From Folioceros fuciformis (Eukaryota > Anthocerotophyta > Anthocerotopsida > Anthocerotales): a stretch of 62,092 bases of DNA. The stretch covers positions 1-62,092 of the forward strand of contig JBNGIO010004818.1 in assembly GCA_049999805.1 (NCBI GenBank), written 5' to 3'. The notes beneath the pieces were generated by a model, which had not been told where the DNA came from, made no database searches, and saw nothing but the letters and a program-made list of their open reading frames with translations. The position numbers and the translations under genes were made by a program. Positions 21,176 through 44,432 of the stretch are shown one piece after another (within the stretch, counting starts at the first letter, position 1; every line of letters begins with the position of its first letter).

Positions 21176-21992
21176 CTCCGGAGTATAAATATTATTTATA
21201 AAAAAATAATATTTAACTTTACTCCCCAACTAGGGAATACCTAAATCTATAATATTTACTCAAATCTATAATATTTATAGAGATATGAGTACCCAAATAT
21301 CTAACATTTATAGAGATATAACATTTATGGAGGTCACATTTAGAAAGAATCGACTGTACATGCATGGGTTGTGACTCGTACAGTATTGATGCCAGAGGGG
21401 ACCTGACTGACATCATGGCACACAGTCAGCTTGAGAAGCTCCAATCATGATAGGGCATCATGTGCAGAGCTTGTGAGAGACGGTCTTCGCAGCCTTAGCC
21501 GCAGACGACGAAGGTGCGTGCTCCTTCAGGTGTTCTCCCTGCGAAGCGAGACAGGACATGGCAGCGGCCCTAGCAAATCCGAAAGGCTGATCTAGACTAG
21601 CTAACTTTTTCCTCATGGATGGATGCGTGTGTGGACAGCCATTTGCATGCATCAGGCTTGTACGGACATGGTGACGCCCTGGAGGTGACGTTACGTGGTG
21701 GGTGTGAGTGTCTTGTCATGTGAGGTGACGGGCAGTCCAGACACAGCAGTACAGTACTATACTGTCCTAGTCTAGTGCAGAGCTATGGAGGCGGCAAATG
21801 GAGACGGATGTGCAAAGCTGCTACTTTACCACGCTTCCATTCCAGTTATTCACAGTTGCGACAAATGTGGAAGACAAGGAAAATAATTGGTGTCCACCGC
21901 TGATACCGTGGCCCCACTCGACACACGTATGGGAAACCACATAATACAAACCGCCCAAACCAAACCTACATTTGTGGGTGAGATCTCACAGC

Positions 21993-23367
21993 TCAGATGC
22001 CAGTTTTACAATTCCTGTGCACCTTGCCGCCCGGCCCTGTGAAAGCGTTGTACTCCAACAGGATCTTGATGCCCTCCGCGAACACCTTCTTGAAGTATTC
22101 GTTGTCGCCGGCAAACTTGATGACATATGGCTTGGTGATGGGGTCGGAGTAGAGCTGGCTGTCGACGTCCAGAAGCCCCCTGCCGCTGATGAGATTCTTG
22201 TAGTAGTTGTTGTCCAGCCCCATGGGCGTGATCTCATCGAACCTGGAGTAGAAGGGGTCGGTGGGCTTAGCAGGAAGCTTCTCTGGGCACCTCTTGAGCA
22301 GGAAAGCTGCAAAGCCTGGAAGGAAGATGTCGGGCGACACTGTGGGGTACAGTCTGGAGTAGAGGTTCTGGCAGTGAACCCGTCCCACAGAGTGCGCTCC
22401 TGCAAAAACATTTCATAGCCGGGGGGATCGCAATGTCACTAGTGCTCTGCCAGAGGTGTACTAAACTGAATTAAATTACGGATGACCGATGCCCCGTGCA
22501 CAAATTGTGGGATAACTGGAAACGTACCAAGAAGAGCCACAGCTTGTTCGGTATTGATGCCCAGCTCCTTGAACCTGCTCAGAACCTCGGTCGTGGAAGC
22601 ATCCTTGCTGATGAGCTGTTCGTCGGCGTGATCCTTCCTGCTGACGGACCCGTCAAGTCTCCCGGTTTTGATATTCACATAGATATCTCCCAACTGAGGA
22701 TTGCCGCAGCAAACAAAAATGTGAGGCGCAAGCACGGACCCGGTGCGGAGCATGGCAGGCTCGCAAAAGCTTCACGGCCAGTATCACGGACCCAACACTC
22801 ACAATTTCCACGCTGTAAACTCCGGTGAGGGCAACGAGATCAGCGCAGGACACAATGCCGGGGCACGCCTTCTCCAAGGTGGCCTTGAGCGAGTGGAAGT
22901 ACTTGAAGTTCCTGAGCCCGAAGTTCTTGAAGGACGCCCTCTCATTGGGCACGCCGGGGGTGCCATCCAGTAAGATGGAGGCATCGCATTTCTGGAACAC
23001 GCAAATCCAAAACGATCTCAAATCTTTGCGAATTGTTTGCGACTCCAACGTCCTACCAAAAACCGACAGAAGCCAGGCAGCACACACACTCAAACACAAT
23101 GCCGGCAACGCCAGACAGCGGGCAGGGCGGGAAACAGAAACGTACGTCGACAGCGCAGTCGTGGAAGATGTTGCGGTAGGCGGATGTGGCGTAGTTGCCA
23201 TGGATCTTGTAGTAGCGGTAGGTCTCGCTCTTGATGATGTCGTAGGCCTGGGGGCAGGTCTTGCCGTAGTAGTTGTACTGGAGCTGAGCGACCACGTTGA
23301 GGAGGTGGGCGTCGAACACGGTCAGGAAAAGGAAGAGCGAGAGGCAGAAAAACCTGGATGGAGCCAT
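21993..23367 (-). CDS. Class III (secretory) peroxidase
   Basis: Four exons (minus strand): 23367-23146, 22991-22803, 22693-22528, 22399-21993, all GT-AG and in frame, total 327 residues, normal for the family. The protein oxidises phenolics with H2O2 in the wall or vacuole. Features in order are a signal peptide (MAPSRFFCLSLFLFLTVFDAHL), mature start QLQYNYYGKTCP, distal haem site RNIFHDC (catalytic Arg and His both kept), KCDASILLDGTPGVPNE, PGIVSCADLVALT, IYVNIKTGRLDG, proximal GAHSVGRVHC with the haem-ligand His, and DNNYYKNLISGRGLLDVDSQL near the end. The distal block departs from consensus: RLHFHDCFVxGCD becomes RNIFHDCAVDKCD. The second exon junction falls inside this block. Upstream lies a GAGGCA microsatellite that extends the frame artificially; the ATG at 23367, followed by a good signal peptide, is preferred. 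Confidence 0.9.
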
Positions 23368-23387
23368 GGCGGACAGGCCTCCGGAGG

Positions 23388-23431
23388 CAGAGGCAGAGGT
23401 AGAGGCAGAGACAGCGGCAGAGGCAAGGAGT
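23388..23431. repeat. GAGGCA microsatellite
   Basis: About seven imperfect hexamers (GAGGCA, with GAGGTA, GAGACA and CGGCA variants) lie just upstream of the peroxidase start, in its presumed 5' untranslated region. Confidence 0.85.
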
Positions 23432-24110
23432 AGACGAGCCCCCCCCGGATCGACCCCTCCTTCCCAACTCTGATCCGGCCCGGAACCGGTTGACAACCGC
23501 GAGAGTTGAGGCCTGAGGCTAATCCTGACATCCGAGACGTCTTATAGGAGACGCAGGCGAGGATGCGGCGCCGGGGCCACCTTCGTCCACAACCAGCCTG
23601 GCAGTGGTGGCCAGCACGTTGCCGCTCGCAGCTCGTGGCCCGGGGCCGGGGCCTTGGCCGGGGCCCAGGCCGGCTTTCTCGTCCTCGGCAAAGCATGCGC
23701 CTTCAGCTTCAGCTTCTCCATCAACTTCCCTTCTCTTGCCGTCTCTGGCCTCCTGTGCTTTGACCGCCATCATTCCAATTTCCCCGCACCAAATATACAT
23801 ACAATAATACTTTCAACATTACCGGATATAGCCAACGGGAAGCGGGCCGCGCTATCCCGGTTCCGACACATTCACATTCACAATTCACATTCACACCGGC
23901 GCACAAGCACAGACACACAGCCACACAGCCACACCCTCACAGCTGTGCTTTCTGGTGACGGTGGGGCCCTACCCCGATCAGTTGACCCTTGTTGACCGGA
24001 CTCCCGGACGTACTACTGGCCGTACACGCAACGTCCCTCGCCCTCTAAAATTACGCTGCCAGTTCTCGATCCGGCTCTCGCTCTCAGCACGCTCGCTACC
24101 CCTTTCCTCC
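23432..24110. other. Upstream region of the peroxidase gene, no gene seen
   Basis: GC-rich sequence with short shadow ORFs, and a CACATT/CACAC-rich microsatellite at about 23865-23935. Promoter function for the peroxidase is expected from position only. Confidence 0.4.
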
Positions 24111-24295
24111 CCTCTACCCGGGGAGGGCTGGGCCGCTTGGCTGATCAGGGAGCTGGCCCTCGCTCTCCCTTTCCTCTCCTCTAACCGGGGCGGGCTGGGC
24201 CACTAGGCTGATGAGGGAGCTGGCCCTCCGTCTCCCTTTCCTCTCCTCTACCCGGGGCGGGCTTGGCCACTTGGCTGATGAGGGAGCTGGCCCTG
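24111..24295. repeat. 67-bp tandem repeat
   Basis: Copies begin CCTCTACCCGGGG at 24111, CCTCTAACCGGGG at 24178 and CCTCTACCCGGGG at 24245, a constant period of 67 bp. The third copy stops near 24295. Each holds GGGAGCTGGCCCT. Confidence 0.92.
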
Positions 24296-25563
24296 GCACC
24301 CGAGAGCGGGCTGCGGCTGGGACTGGGACTAGGTCGGAACGTTGGACGGACTGGCTTCCGTTCCTGGAACGGGGAGCGAGGGCGGCGTGAATAGAGACGG
24401 TGGCACAGTTGTACGTAGGTAGGTGAAATGTTGCTCCTCTCTCGTGGCCTGTGGGGCCAGCGCATGGCCATCTCTGCTGCTCCTGCTGCTGTGGCATCCA
24501 AGAGCGCATATTTGGACCTGTCTAGAGCACGGCACCGTCGCTGTCTGCCTTCCCCTATCTCCTTCCAGATGTTCTCAACGCACTGTTCCACATGTGACAT
24601 TCGGAAGCAAATGCACCAACGTTGTCTGATGTCGCTACTGTGTCCCTAGTGCTGGCCCGACACGCAAGAGATCCTCTCCGACTGGGCTTCTTCTTTGCGG
24701 TCATGGGACCGGGACCTCTCGGACACCGGCACCGGGACAGGGGGGGCTGGCTGGCTCCGAGGCGGACTCAGGGAATCGTTTGCCACGCTTCAAACCACCT
24801 GAAAGCTTTAAACAAAGATTTCTCCGATCTGTCTAAAGGGACAGTATCCACAATGGAATCATACTGCTGTACTGTGCATGCACAGACTCTGCAGGCGAGC
24901 GGTGTGCTGCCACCGACACCCTGTGTATACAGCAGCCCGGCTCTGCGGCCTCCAAAAAACACAATCCTTCAATTGAAGGTCATCCAGCACGCACATTGGA
25001 TACCCGAGTTCCCACACCATGGACACCGGACTCGGACTCGGGTCGCGAGACCTTTTGCTCGCTCGAGTCTGTCTGTATTTCAGATGGAAGCTCCGTAAAC
25101 TATAACGGCATTTTTGTGTCATCTATAGTGAGCACTGTCCCCGGGCTACAGCACAACTTCATGCCGTTACCCCATGTCGGCCAACAACCTGGGGTTTCGG
25201 CGTCGCTCACCCGCTCCGTGGGGACCTTCCGCCAGTGCAGCCAGCGTTTGTCATCTGCACCAAACAACAGCCGGCCAGGGAAAAACAAGTTAGATAACTT
25301 GGTTCAACTCGAGGCTTCTCCAGACGAGGAGAGGAGGCTCGGCACATCCTTCAGACTAGGTACCTCAGTTATCTCCATAACACGCTGGAGCTGGAGACCA
25401 TTCGTCCACGATACGTGGAGCTGCCGTGCACTCAAACAAACAGGTGCAGCAGGATGAACATTGATCCTCACAGCTGAAACACAAAAGAATCTGCCACACA
25501 TTTTGACGAGAGTGTCAGTTCCTGCTCCACCTGAGATGATGCTCAACAGGGCCTTCAGCCTGT
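24296..25563. other. Spacer between the BEACH gene 3' end and the peroxidase upstream region
   Basis: No ORF here resembles a known protein. The part next to 25563 is probably the 3' untranslated region of the BEACH gene. A strong donor-like CG/GTACGT just before the assigned stop leaves open a further 3' exon between about 25300 and 25540. Confidence 0.4.
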
Positions 25564-37704
<12,141 letters not shown>

Positions 37705-39111
37705 AATTCAATCCGTATTGCCCACTGCCGCTACGAGGCTCCCGCACATACCCGGCAGATGAGTTATGGCAATCGCATCGACACATACCCACAGCCTTTT
37801 CTGAAGACCTCACCGTTCGACTTTGGCATGCCCACAACCACGCGCATCGAGATCGCGCATTGCATCACAAGATCCAGTCACTCTCCCAGAACCACTCAGA
37901 GCAGCGGGCAGGCAAACCCATCGGCCTGAATCCCTCTCTGATCGACAAAGCTCAAAGTTCGAAGTCTCAAGCAGGCAACACAGCAGGGCAGCTCAAAGCC
38001 CAATCCAGCTCCCTGCTTAGCCAAATTGCTCCCCGACAGCCAGCACAGTGCGGAAGTTGGGAGCTGCAGGTTGTGCGTTCTTTCTGTGAAAAGGGTGTTC
38101 GACGACGCAGTGCTGCGATCGACATGCTCATTGACCCAACCCAACACAGACAGACGTGGTGGAGGCACGAGGGCTTACTTCCTTAAACCTTGAGTGAGCC
38201 CAGAGCTGACGCTGTAGCAGACATGCAGCAAATTGGCATGTTGGAGCGTCGGAGGCGTGAGGTGTGCTATTGTCAGTGCCCACAACCGCCGATAAGAAAT
38301 GGATCAGCGATGGCGGGGCAGGCGATCAAGGCTCGGCTTTGACTGATCACTTAGTGGGAAGCTGCTAATAACAGCCGTCCCACAATAGTTATGTCACCTC
38401 TCCCGCCTTGGTACAACCATGATTAACAGCGAAGCAAATGTCAGGGGCCCACTTGGCCGCAGTCCTCAAGCATAACACTGTCCCTTGGGCAGATAATTTC
38501 CGTGTTAAATTGGCTTGGACTCCCCAATTGGGATTGGATTTTTGTTTTTGGGTCTGTGCATGTGCCTCGGAGAAGGATGCAAGGTACGTTCAGAACTGGA
38601 TGTTCTCATTCGAGGCAGACTGTTCTGTGCTGCCTTGAGGTATGAGAAGGTGCTTGGAAATCATCAAGATGCTCGGCTCTAGCTCTCAAACTTGTCATAC
38701 CGCACGTCTCCCTATGCCTTGCACGTTTCTTTGTAGACTTTGTCAGTTTGTTGGACCAGCAGAGTACATAGATGCCCGTTCTGCAAACGACAAGGGCCAA
38801 CTTGTTAACTACAAATCAGGAGTCGAATTTCGTAAAACAAAAGGAAAAAAAACCTCGTCCAGGGGAAGGCATGTGATGGGCAAGAGCACAAGAGCCCCCC
38901 AGCCTTGGATGGCCATGGAAAGCAGACGGGATTTGATTGGTGAATGCGAAATGAACCTGTCGAGAAGGAGACTGGGAAGTTGTTGGTTGCCGTGCTGGAA
39001 TTGCAGGCTGCGGTAATTTGGCGGCAGGCATCCAAGGGCAGGTATGCCTTAACAGCGCCTGAGATTCGCTCTCGGACGCCAGATCTCGATGACGGTTGAT
39101 CTTTTGACGGC
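37705..39111. other. Shared upstream region of the BEACH and mTERF genes
   Basis: The two genes diverge from this 1.4-kb stretch. It contains only short shadow ORFs and no convincing repeat, RNA gene or recognised promoter motif. A bidirectional promoter is possible from position alone. Confidence 0.45.
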
Positions 39112-41354
39112 ATGGCTTTGGCCCCTCCGTTGTGGTGCGCACCACCAAGTTGGCCCAGACTGCAGTCCACCTTCTTCTGTCTTGGTCCTCCGAGCAGCTT
39201 CGAAGCCCGGTCTCCTTGGCGGTCGTCGTGTGAGCATGCTGAAGTCGCAGTCTCTGTGCAGTCTAATCCTCAGATCTCCAAGCCCAATCGGCGATCCCGG
39301 TATGGTCAACCGCTGCTGACTTTCAGCCCTGAAGATGAAGATGAGAGCCTCCTCTCCTTTGATGTTGATTCTCAGGTCACTTTCTTCAACACCTTGCACT
39401 GATCAGGGCTCACAGTACGAGCAATAAGCATTTAATGATTTGAAGTATATGGACATGAGGCAAGTTGGTTGTTTGGCTGAATCTACACCCTTCCACCCAA
39501 TGGGGCTTACGGTGATATGTCTACCATTGTGGTGCTGTCGATACAGGGCGTGGAGTCAGCATTGGAAGACTCGCAGACTTCTGAGTTGCCAGATAGTATT
39601 CAAACGGGTGGGTTGAGGAAAGGGAACAAGGTGGGAAGAGCTAGTCTGAAATCCAGTGGCAAACCCCTCAGCATTTTGAATGCGGAACAGAACAAGGGAC
39701 CTGGAATAATTGGGAAGGCTGATCGCGAACAGTTAAAGGTGCAGTACCCACTTGGAAATGCACACAAGGTCAATCTTCGTGGATCTTTGACTTTAGATAG
39801 TCGGCAGGGGACCCTATCAAGGAAGCAGTGGGAAGAGCAAGTGTATCGAATGGTTAGACAGCCAAAATATCAAAATGTCACAACCTTTAGACTCACTGCC
39901 CCACAAAAAGAGGGCCAGCGGACAACCAAGCCATCGAGTTCCTCGATAAGGAGAATGCCACGAAAGCCGTTCTCCTATCTACGAGCGCCACCTAATGTAA
40001 GATTCACAATCTTGGCCCTGGTTCTGCTCCAGTACTATATTTGGGTATGCTAGCTGACTGATGTCTAGTTATGAGAGTCACAGCAGAAGATTTGAGGTTG
40101 TTGACAACCACACCCTAACTTGCTGTAGCATGTATGATATAGAAAGCTGAGCTTTTCAGGCAGCACACTAGGTTGTGTGGGGTGTGATATTTTCAGCAAG
40201 CTGTGACATTGTTTTCCCTTACAGGAGATGGATAGCAGTAAGATTGGAGATACAAGGCTCGAGTGTTTACAAAGGCAACTTAGCATAGATGACAAGCACC
40301 TGCCACTGGTGGAATACCTCCTTTCACTAGGTCTAGGGGATGAAGACCTTCAGAGGATTGCTGAACGTAATAGGCCCTGTTTACAGCTTAGAGTGGATGC
40401 GGTGAAAGGTAGAGTCCAGTTCTTAGGGAGCTTAGGTATTAAATCTAAGTTCTTGAGTAAGTTGATAGCAAAACATCCACAAATTTTAGAGTATAGAGTG
40501 GACAGCATGATAAAACCGAAGATAGAGTACCTTAAGAGCCTGGGGATACCTGAAGTAACTGTGGGGAAGATGATAAGGGTGAGGCCTTCGATACTGGAGT
40601 GCAGCCTTAAGAACTCTCTGAAACCTAGAGTTGACTTTCTGCGGAAGGTTGTAGGGATCAGCGAATTGGACATCTCCAAAGTGGTGACAAGGAGCCCGCA
40701 GGTACTGACTCAGAGCATCGAAGAGTCATTGGAGCCTCAAGTAGATTTCTTTTTACAGGAAATGAAAGTCACAAAGGTGACTCTAGCGAAGATCGTCACA
40801 AAGCATCCACAAGTGCTGCACTACAGTGTTGAGGAGGGTATTCGACCACGAATTGAGTTCCTGAGGAGTATCGGTATGAGTGAAGAGGACGTTTTGAAGG
40901 TCCTCACGCGGATGACACAGGTATACTAGGCTTGTGGGTCATTGTGTTAGCTTCTTGATCTTATACCCTGCAGTGACAGGTCACTTCTGCTCTTGCTAAG
41001 GTTTAGCGGTTACCAACTTTGCAGGTATTTTCCTTGTCTGTTGAGAACTCTCTGAAGCCCAAGTACGCATATCTAGTCCGGGAGCTCAAGGGTGGGGTGC
41101 ATACAGTGGTCAGCTTTCCAGCCTATTTCTCTTTGTCTCTCGACCAAAGGATCAAACCCCGTCACAGATTTCTGATTAGCTTAGAGAGGTTACCAAAGGG
41201 ACCCTTTCCAATGAAATGTCTTGCAGTTACGGATGACTACTACTGTAAGCATTGGGCAAAAGCAAGTATCGAAGACTACCACGCTTTCAGAGATGCTCTA
41301 GCGTTGAGAAACTTTGCCCAAAAGTTTGAGAGAAAAAATACGGTGCAAATGTAA
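39112..41354 (+). CDS. mTERF-family protein, probably organelle-targeted
   Basis: Four exons (39112-39375, 39547-39996, 40225-40920, 41025-41354), all phase 0, give 579 residues. The first exon (MALAPPLWCAPPSWPRLQST...) is rich in Ser/Arg/Pro and poor in acids at its start, like a plastid or mitochondrial transit peptide. The body holds tandem mTERF repeats of about 35 residues with the Pro-x-(Leu/Ile) pattern: KHPQILEYRVDSMIKPKIEYL, RPSILECSLKNSLKPRVDFL, RSPQVLTQSIEESLEPQVDFF, KHPQVLHYSVEEGIRPRIEFL, then FPAYFSLSLDQRIKPRHRFL. mTERF proteins bind organelle DNA or RNA and act in transcription termination, intron splicing or ribosome assembly. Which of these applies cannot be read here. The first-exon choice rests on frame continuity (DVDSQ/GVESAL); without it the protein would start at 39517 with no transit peptide. 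Confidence 0.85.
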
Positions 41355-41910
41355 TGCCCTCCTGAGGTCGAAATCTTCGACAGTTCTTTCTCCACGGTCA
41401 TTAGATGAGGTATCCTTTGGGGAATATGCTCCAAGGGAAGTATCATGTTACATTGTTTTGTACCTATCCTCACCTGGGGTATTGTTTGGGGTACTCTTGG
41501 TCCTACACATGGCACTCATTCCTATCTGGAGCTTGTCAATGGCTTCATCGAGTAGATTGGTTCTTGGATATACCGGGGAACCGGGGTTAGTTATGGTTTC
41601 ACCTCACCTTATATTAACAGGATTGGGAGACCTCTACCTGGGAACCGTTACCTTCGATGTTGAGCTGTTTCTGCTGCTACTTGGAGTTTGGATATCCTCT
41701 CAGACAGCCTCAGCCCCCAGGATGAGAGGGACGAACAGACTCCGGCGCTTATGACTTATCAGGTCTGGGTGTAAGTAAGGCAAAGGTAAACCTACCGTCA
41801 GTCTTGGGGGTACTTTCAAGGGCGTAAGTTAAGGGTGTACTGAAGTTTCATTTCTGTGTCTGGTAGGTAGTATCTGCCTCCAACGACAAAATAAAAAGGT
41901 TGTGAATGGA

Positions 41911-42196
41911 TTCTTACAGGCTCTTCATGGGGATACCTCAAGATTATACCGGCCTCTAACGTCGACTTCATAAGTGAGGACGATCCCTCACAGCACTTGT
42001 TATTGGTACCTAATTACATTCCCCTGAGAAGAATAGGAAGTCAAAGGTTGATTTCTTACAGGCTCTGCATGGGGGGGTAAACCAAGATTATACCGGCCTC
42101 TAACGAGGAATTTACAAGTGAGATGAATACCTCACAGCATTTGTTATTGGTACCTAATTACCTTCCCCTGAGAAGAATAGGAAGTCAGAGGTTGAA
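41911..42196. repeat. 142-bp tandem duplication
   Basis: Unit 1 (41911-42052) and unit 2 (42053-42196) both begin TTCTTACAGGCTCT and share ATTATACCGGCCTCTAACG, CAC...TTGTTATTGGTACC and CCCTGAGAAGAATAGGAAG in the same order. Divergence is moderate. Confidence 0.93.
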
Positions 42197-43224
42197 GTTT
42201 CAGATCTGTTGGTGTGCTGGAGGTCCCTACAATGTTCTGAGGGAGCTGCTACCTTTTTGAGTCTGGGTGAGAACTAAGAAATGCGGTCCCGGGAAGAGAG
42301 CGAGCCACCGAGTGCAAACGTAGCGGAAGAACATGAAAGGGTCTACATAATTATTCAAGGAAACGTGAGCCGACATGCAGTTACATGTCTAGCGATTAGT
42401 GTAGAGTCACAAATAGTTAAACTGGACTATCTCACACTGCCAAGGGTATCACCAGATCTTGCTAGATATTCTCAAAGCATGAGAGGCCTTAGGCTAGGTT
42501 GTGTTGTTACAGTTGATTAATGTCCCCGTCAGTGCCATGAGTTTGTAAACCTGCTTGTCTTGGAATACCTGTACCTCGGACGCCGTCACGGCTTGCAGAA
42601 TTGGCGAGTCGTTCTCGACACCTTGCACAATGCACTCAACAACAACTGGATTAGTATACTTACCTGAGATCCCGCACCAGTGGCAGCGACCAGGAGCCGC
42701 GGATCGACCACTAGCTCCTTGTTCCCTGCAATCAAACAACTGCACATGTGTATGAGGCGTGAAAGAAACACGAAGCCTTATACCAGGAAGGTGACGCACG
42801 ATCGTCAGGCCAGTCCTTAAAACCTGTCACTGCATCCCGGCCGTCCGATGCCGCGCCAAACGGGTGCGATCTGCATGTCTCGATCCGAAGATTGTTCCTA
42901 CCCCAACCCAGCTGTCTAGAGATGTCCTCCTGACCAGACCAAGGCTCCTCGATGCCCTTGGGCTACAAGCCTTTTAGGCGTCCCCTCGGCCCAGGACTGC
43001 CCCGACGGTTCACGGTGCCCGAGATTGTTAAGGGTTGGTGTCCTTTGGACATGACAGCGGTTGGCCGGTAAGTCGGTTGATCGTCAACCCCGAACGTCGC
43101 GTTGCCTGGAGCGCGACGTTTAGTGGAATCCATAGCAGCCGCAACAAATCCTGACCGTCAGGCTCAGAGTGATCCGTGGCGGCGGCCAGCCCACCAATGG
43201 CGAGCTCGGGGCGCGGCCACAGCC

Positions 43225-43230
43225 TTTAAA
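43225..43230 (+). promoter_or_regulatory. TATA-like box of the protamine-like gene
   Basis: TTTAAA inside CCTTTAAAAG lies 142 bp upstream of the ATG at 43372, in otherwise GC-rich DNA. The assignment is by position and composition. Confidence 0.4.
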
Positions 43231-43371
43231 AGCAGCTGGAATGCGAAGTGGCGCCAAGGAATCGGGACCTTCAGAGGGTGGACACTCTGCCGAAATCGCA
43301 GCCCGCGTCGCGGAGCACCATTGTGCGGCCATGGAGCCCAGGCCAGGGGGAGAATCGGAGTGAACTCAGCC

Positions 43372-44064
43372 ATGGAAGGGGTCGCACACGCTGCAGCTCC
43401 GGCTGCAGCGCCGGTGCACCATCACAGAAAACGGCGGCTGGGAAGCCACAGCAGGAGCAGGAGCAGGAGCAAAAGCGCCCATGGGCACAAGCGCCACAAG
43501 CACCACTCCCGGCATGGCACCCGACACAAGGGCCACCCGACCTACAAGATGATCATTCGCGATGCCTTCGCCCACATCCACAAGCGCAACGGCCTGAAGC
43601 TCAAGACGGTCATCAAATACTGCGTGGCCAAATACAAGCACCACCCGGGCGGAATACCCAAGGGCTTCCGCAAGCACCTCATGCGCCAGCTCCGCCGCGC
43701 TGTCAGAACCGGCAAGCTGGTGAAGGGCAAGACGGGGTACAAGCTCCCGCACGCAGGTGAGGGAAAGAAGAGGCGACGACGGAAAGGCTACCGCGTGGGC
43801 CGACGCCGCAGGCACAGACCACGCAGGAGGAAGGGAAGGAAGAGGAGGGGAAGGAGGAAGGGGAAGGGGAAGGGCAAGAGGAAGCGAAGGAGGGGGAGGG
43901 GACGCCGTCGCAGGAAGAGGAGACGCAAAATGAGACACAGGAGACGGCGGCACGGGAGGCGGCATCGCAAAAAACGGAGACGGCTCCGTCGCCACCATCG
44001 TCGCCGCAGGGGCAAGAGGGGCAAGAGACGGCATCGCAGACACCGTCGCCGCCACTCACACTAG
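43372..44064 (+). CDS. Linker-histone-derived, arginine-rich protamine-like sperm protein
   Basis: An intronless ORF of 230 codons. Residues 1-54 are a His/Arg/Ser-rich head with an SR run (SHSRSRSRSKS). Residues 55-126 form an H15 globular domain of linker histone H1 (HPTYKMIIRDAFAHIHKRNG, LKLKTVIKYCVAKYK, GFRKHLMRQLRRAVRTGKLV, KGKTGYKLP). Residues 127-230 are almost only Arg, Lys, Gly and His, with blocks of RRRR. Ordinary plant H1 has a Lys/Ala/Pro tail. This Arg-dominated tail is that of the protamine-like proteins that replace histones in motile sperm, which in liverworts and charophytes derive from linker histone. The role would be compaction of sperm chromatin, inferred from composition. 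The frame is open from 43102, but the ATG at 43372 fits the domain and follows a TATA-like box. Expression in male tissue is the deciding test. Confidence 0.85.
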   Translation: MEGVAHAAAPAAAPVHHHRKRRLGSHSRSRSRSKSAHGHKRHKHHSRHGTRHKGHPTYKMIIRDAFAHIHKRNGLKLKTVIKYCVAKYKHHPGGIPKGFRKHLMRQLRRAVRTGKLVKGKTGYKLPHAGEGKKRRRRKGYRVGRRRRHRPRRRKGRKRRGRRKGKGKGKRKRRRGRGRRRRKRRRKMRHRRRRHGRRHRKKRRRLRRHHRRRRGKRGKRRHRRHRRRHSH

Positions 44065-44432
44065 AAACGCAAGGCCTGTCGTCAGACGGTGCCCGGACCG
44101 GGGCTGCGTCTGTAAGAGGCGGGCGCAATCCAGCCAGAGCGACTCCCTGCACAATCCGATCGACCCCTATGATCCCTTCGTCGGACCTTTCAGATCCAGC
44201 AGCTAAGAGAGTGGTAGAAGGTCCACAGACCACCTTGATTTTCTCACTGTTCCAGACTTGAGGGAGACGTTCTGATTTCCCTTCAACAACTAGCCCAATC
44301 TTGATTTTGTATCCCGCCTACATTGGAGAGACTGGTCGTATTCGATCGGATGAGGAGAAAACAAAATTTTCCAGCCCAAATCCAAATGCACGCTTTAAAC
44401 ACCCACAGGCATTGCGAAGCCGGTCTACAAAT
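44065..44432. other. Convergent 3' ends of the protamine-like and PPR genes
   Basis: A spacer of 368 bp between two stop codons in tail-to-tail arrangement. Nothing but presumed 3' untranslated sequence is seen. Confidence 0.5.

Larger units (their letters stand above)
41355..43371. other. Intergenic region with a tandem duplication, no supported gene
   Basis: The first part is probably the 3' untranslated region of the mTERF gene. It includes the 142-bp duplication listed separately. ORFs at 42281-42520 (+, 79 codons) and 42799-42494 (-, 101 codons) match no known family. The minus-strand one contains a plausible exon (acceptor TTGATTGCAG, donor CAG/GTAAGT), so a small unknown transcript is possible. 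Confidence 0.4.

Noticed and set aside
23322-23807. Several GC-rich ORFs upstream of the peroxidase
   Set aside because: Low-complexity composition on both strands and no domain; best explained as promoter-region sequence.
24114-24600. Overlapping minus-strand ORFs of about 130 codons
   Set aside because: They translate the 67-bp tandem repeat, whose near-multiple-of-three behaviour keeps frames open by chance. No conserved domain is present.
42494-42799. 101-codon minus-strand ORF as a gene
   Set aside because: It has a plausible internal exon, but no recognised family and no neighbouring exons in frame. Left as an unknown within the intergenic entry.
43366-44055. 229-codon minus-strand ORF opposite the protamine-like gene
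   Set aside because: A Ser/Pro/Ala-rich shadow of Arg/Gly codons; the plus strand has a recognisable H15 domain.
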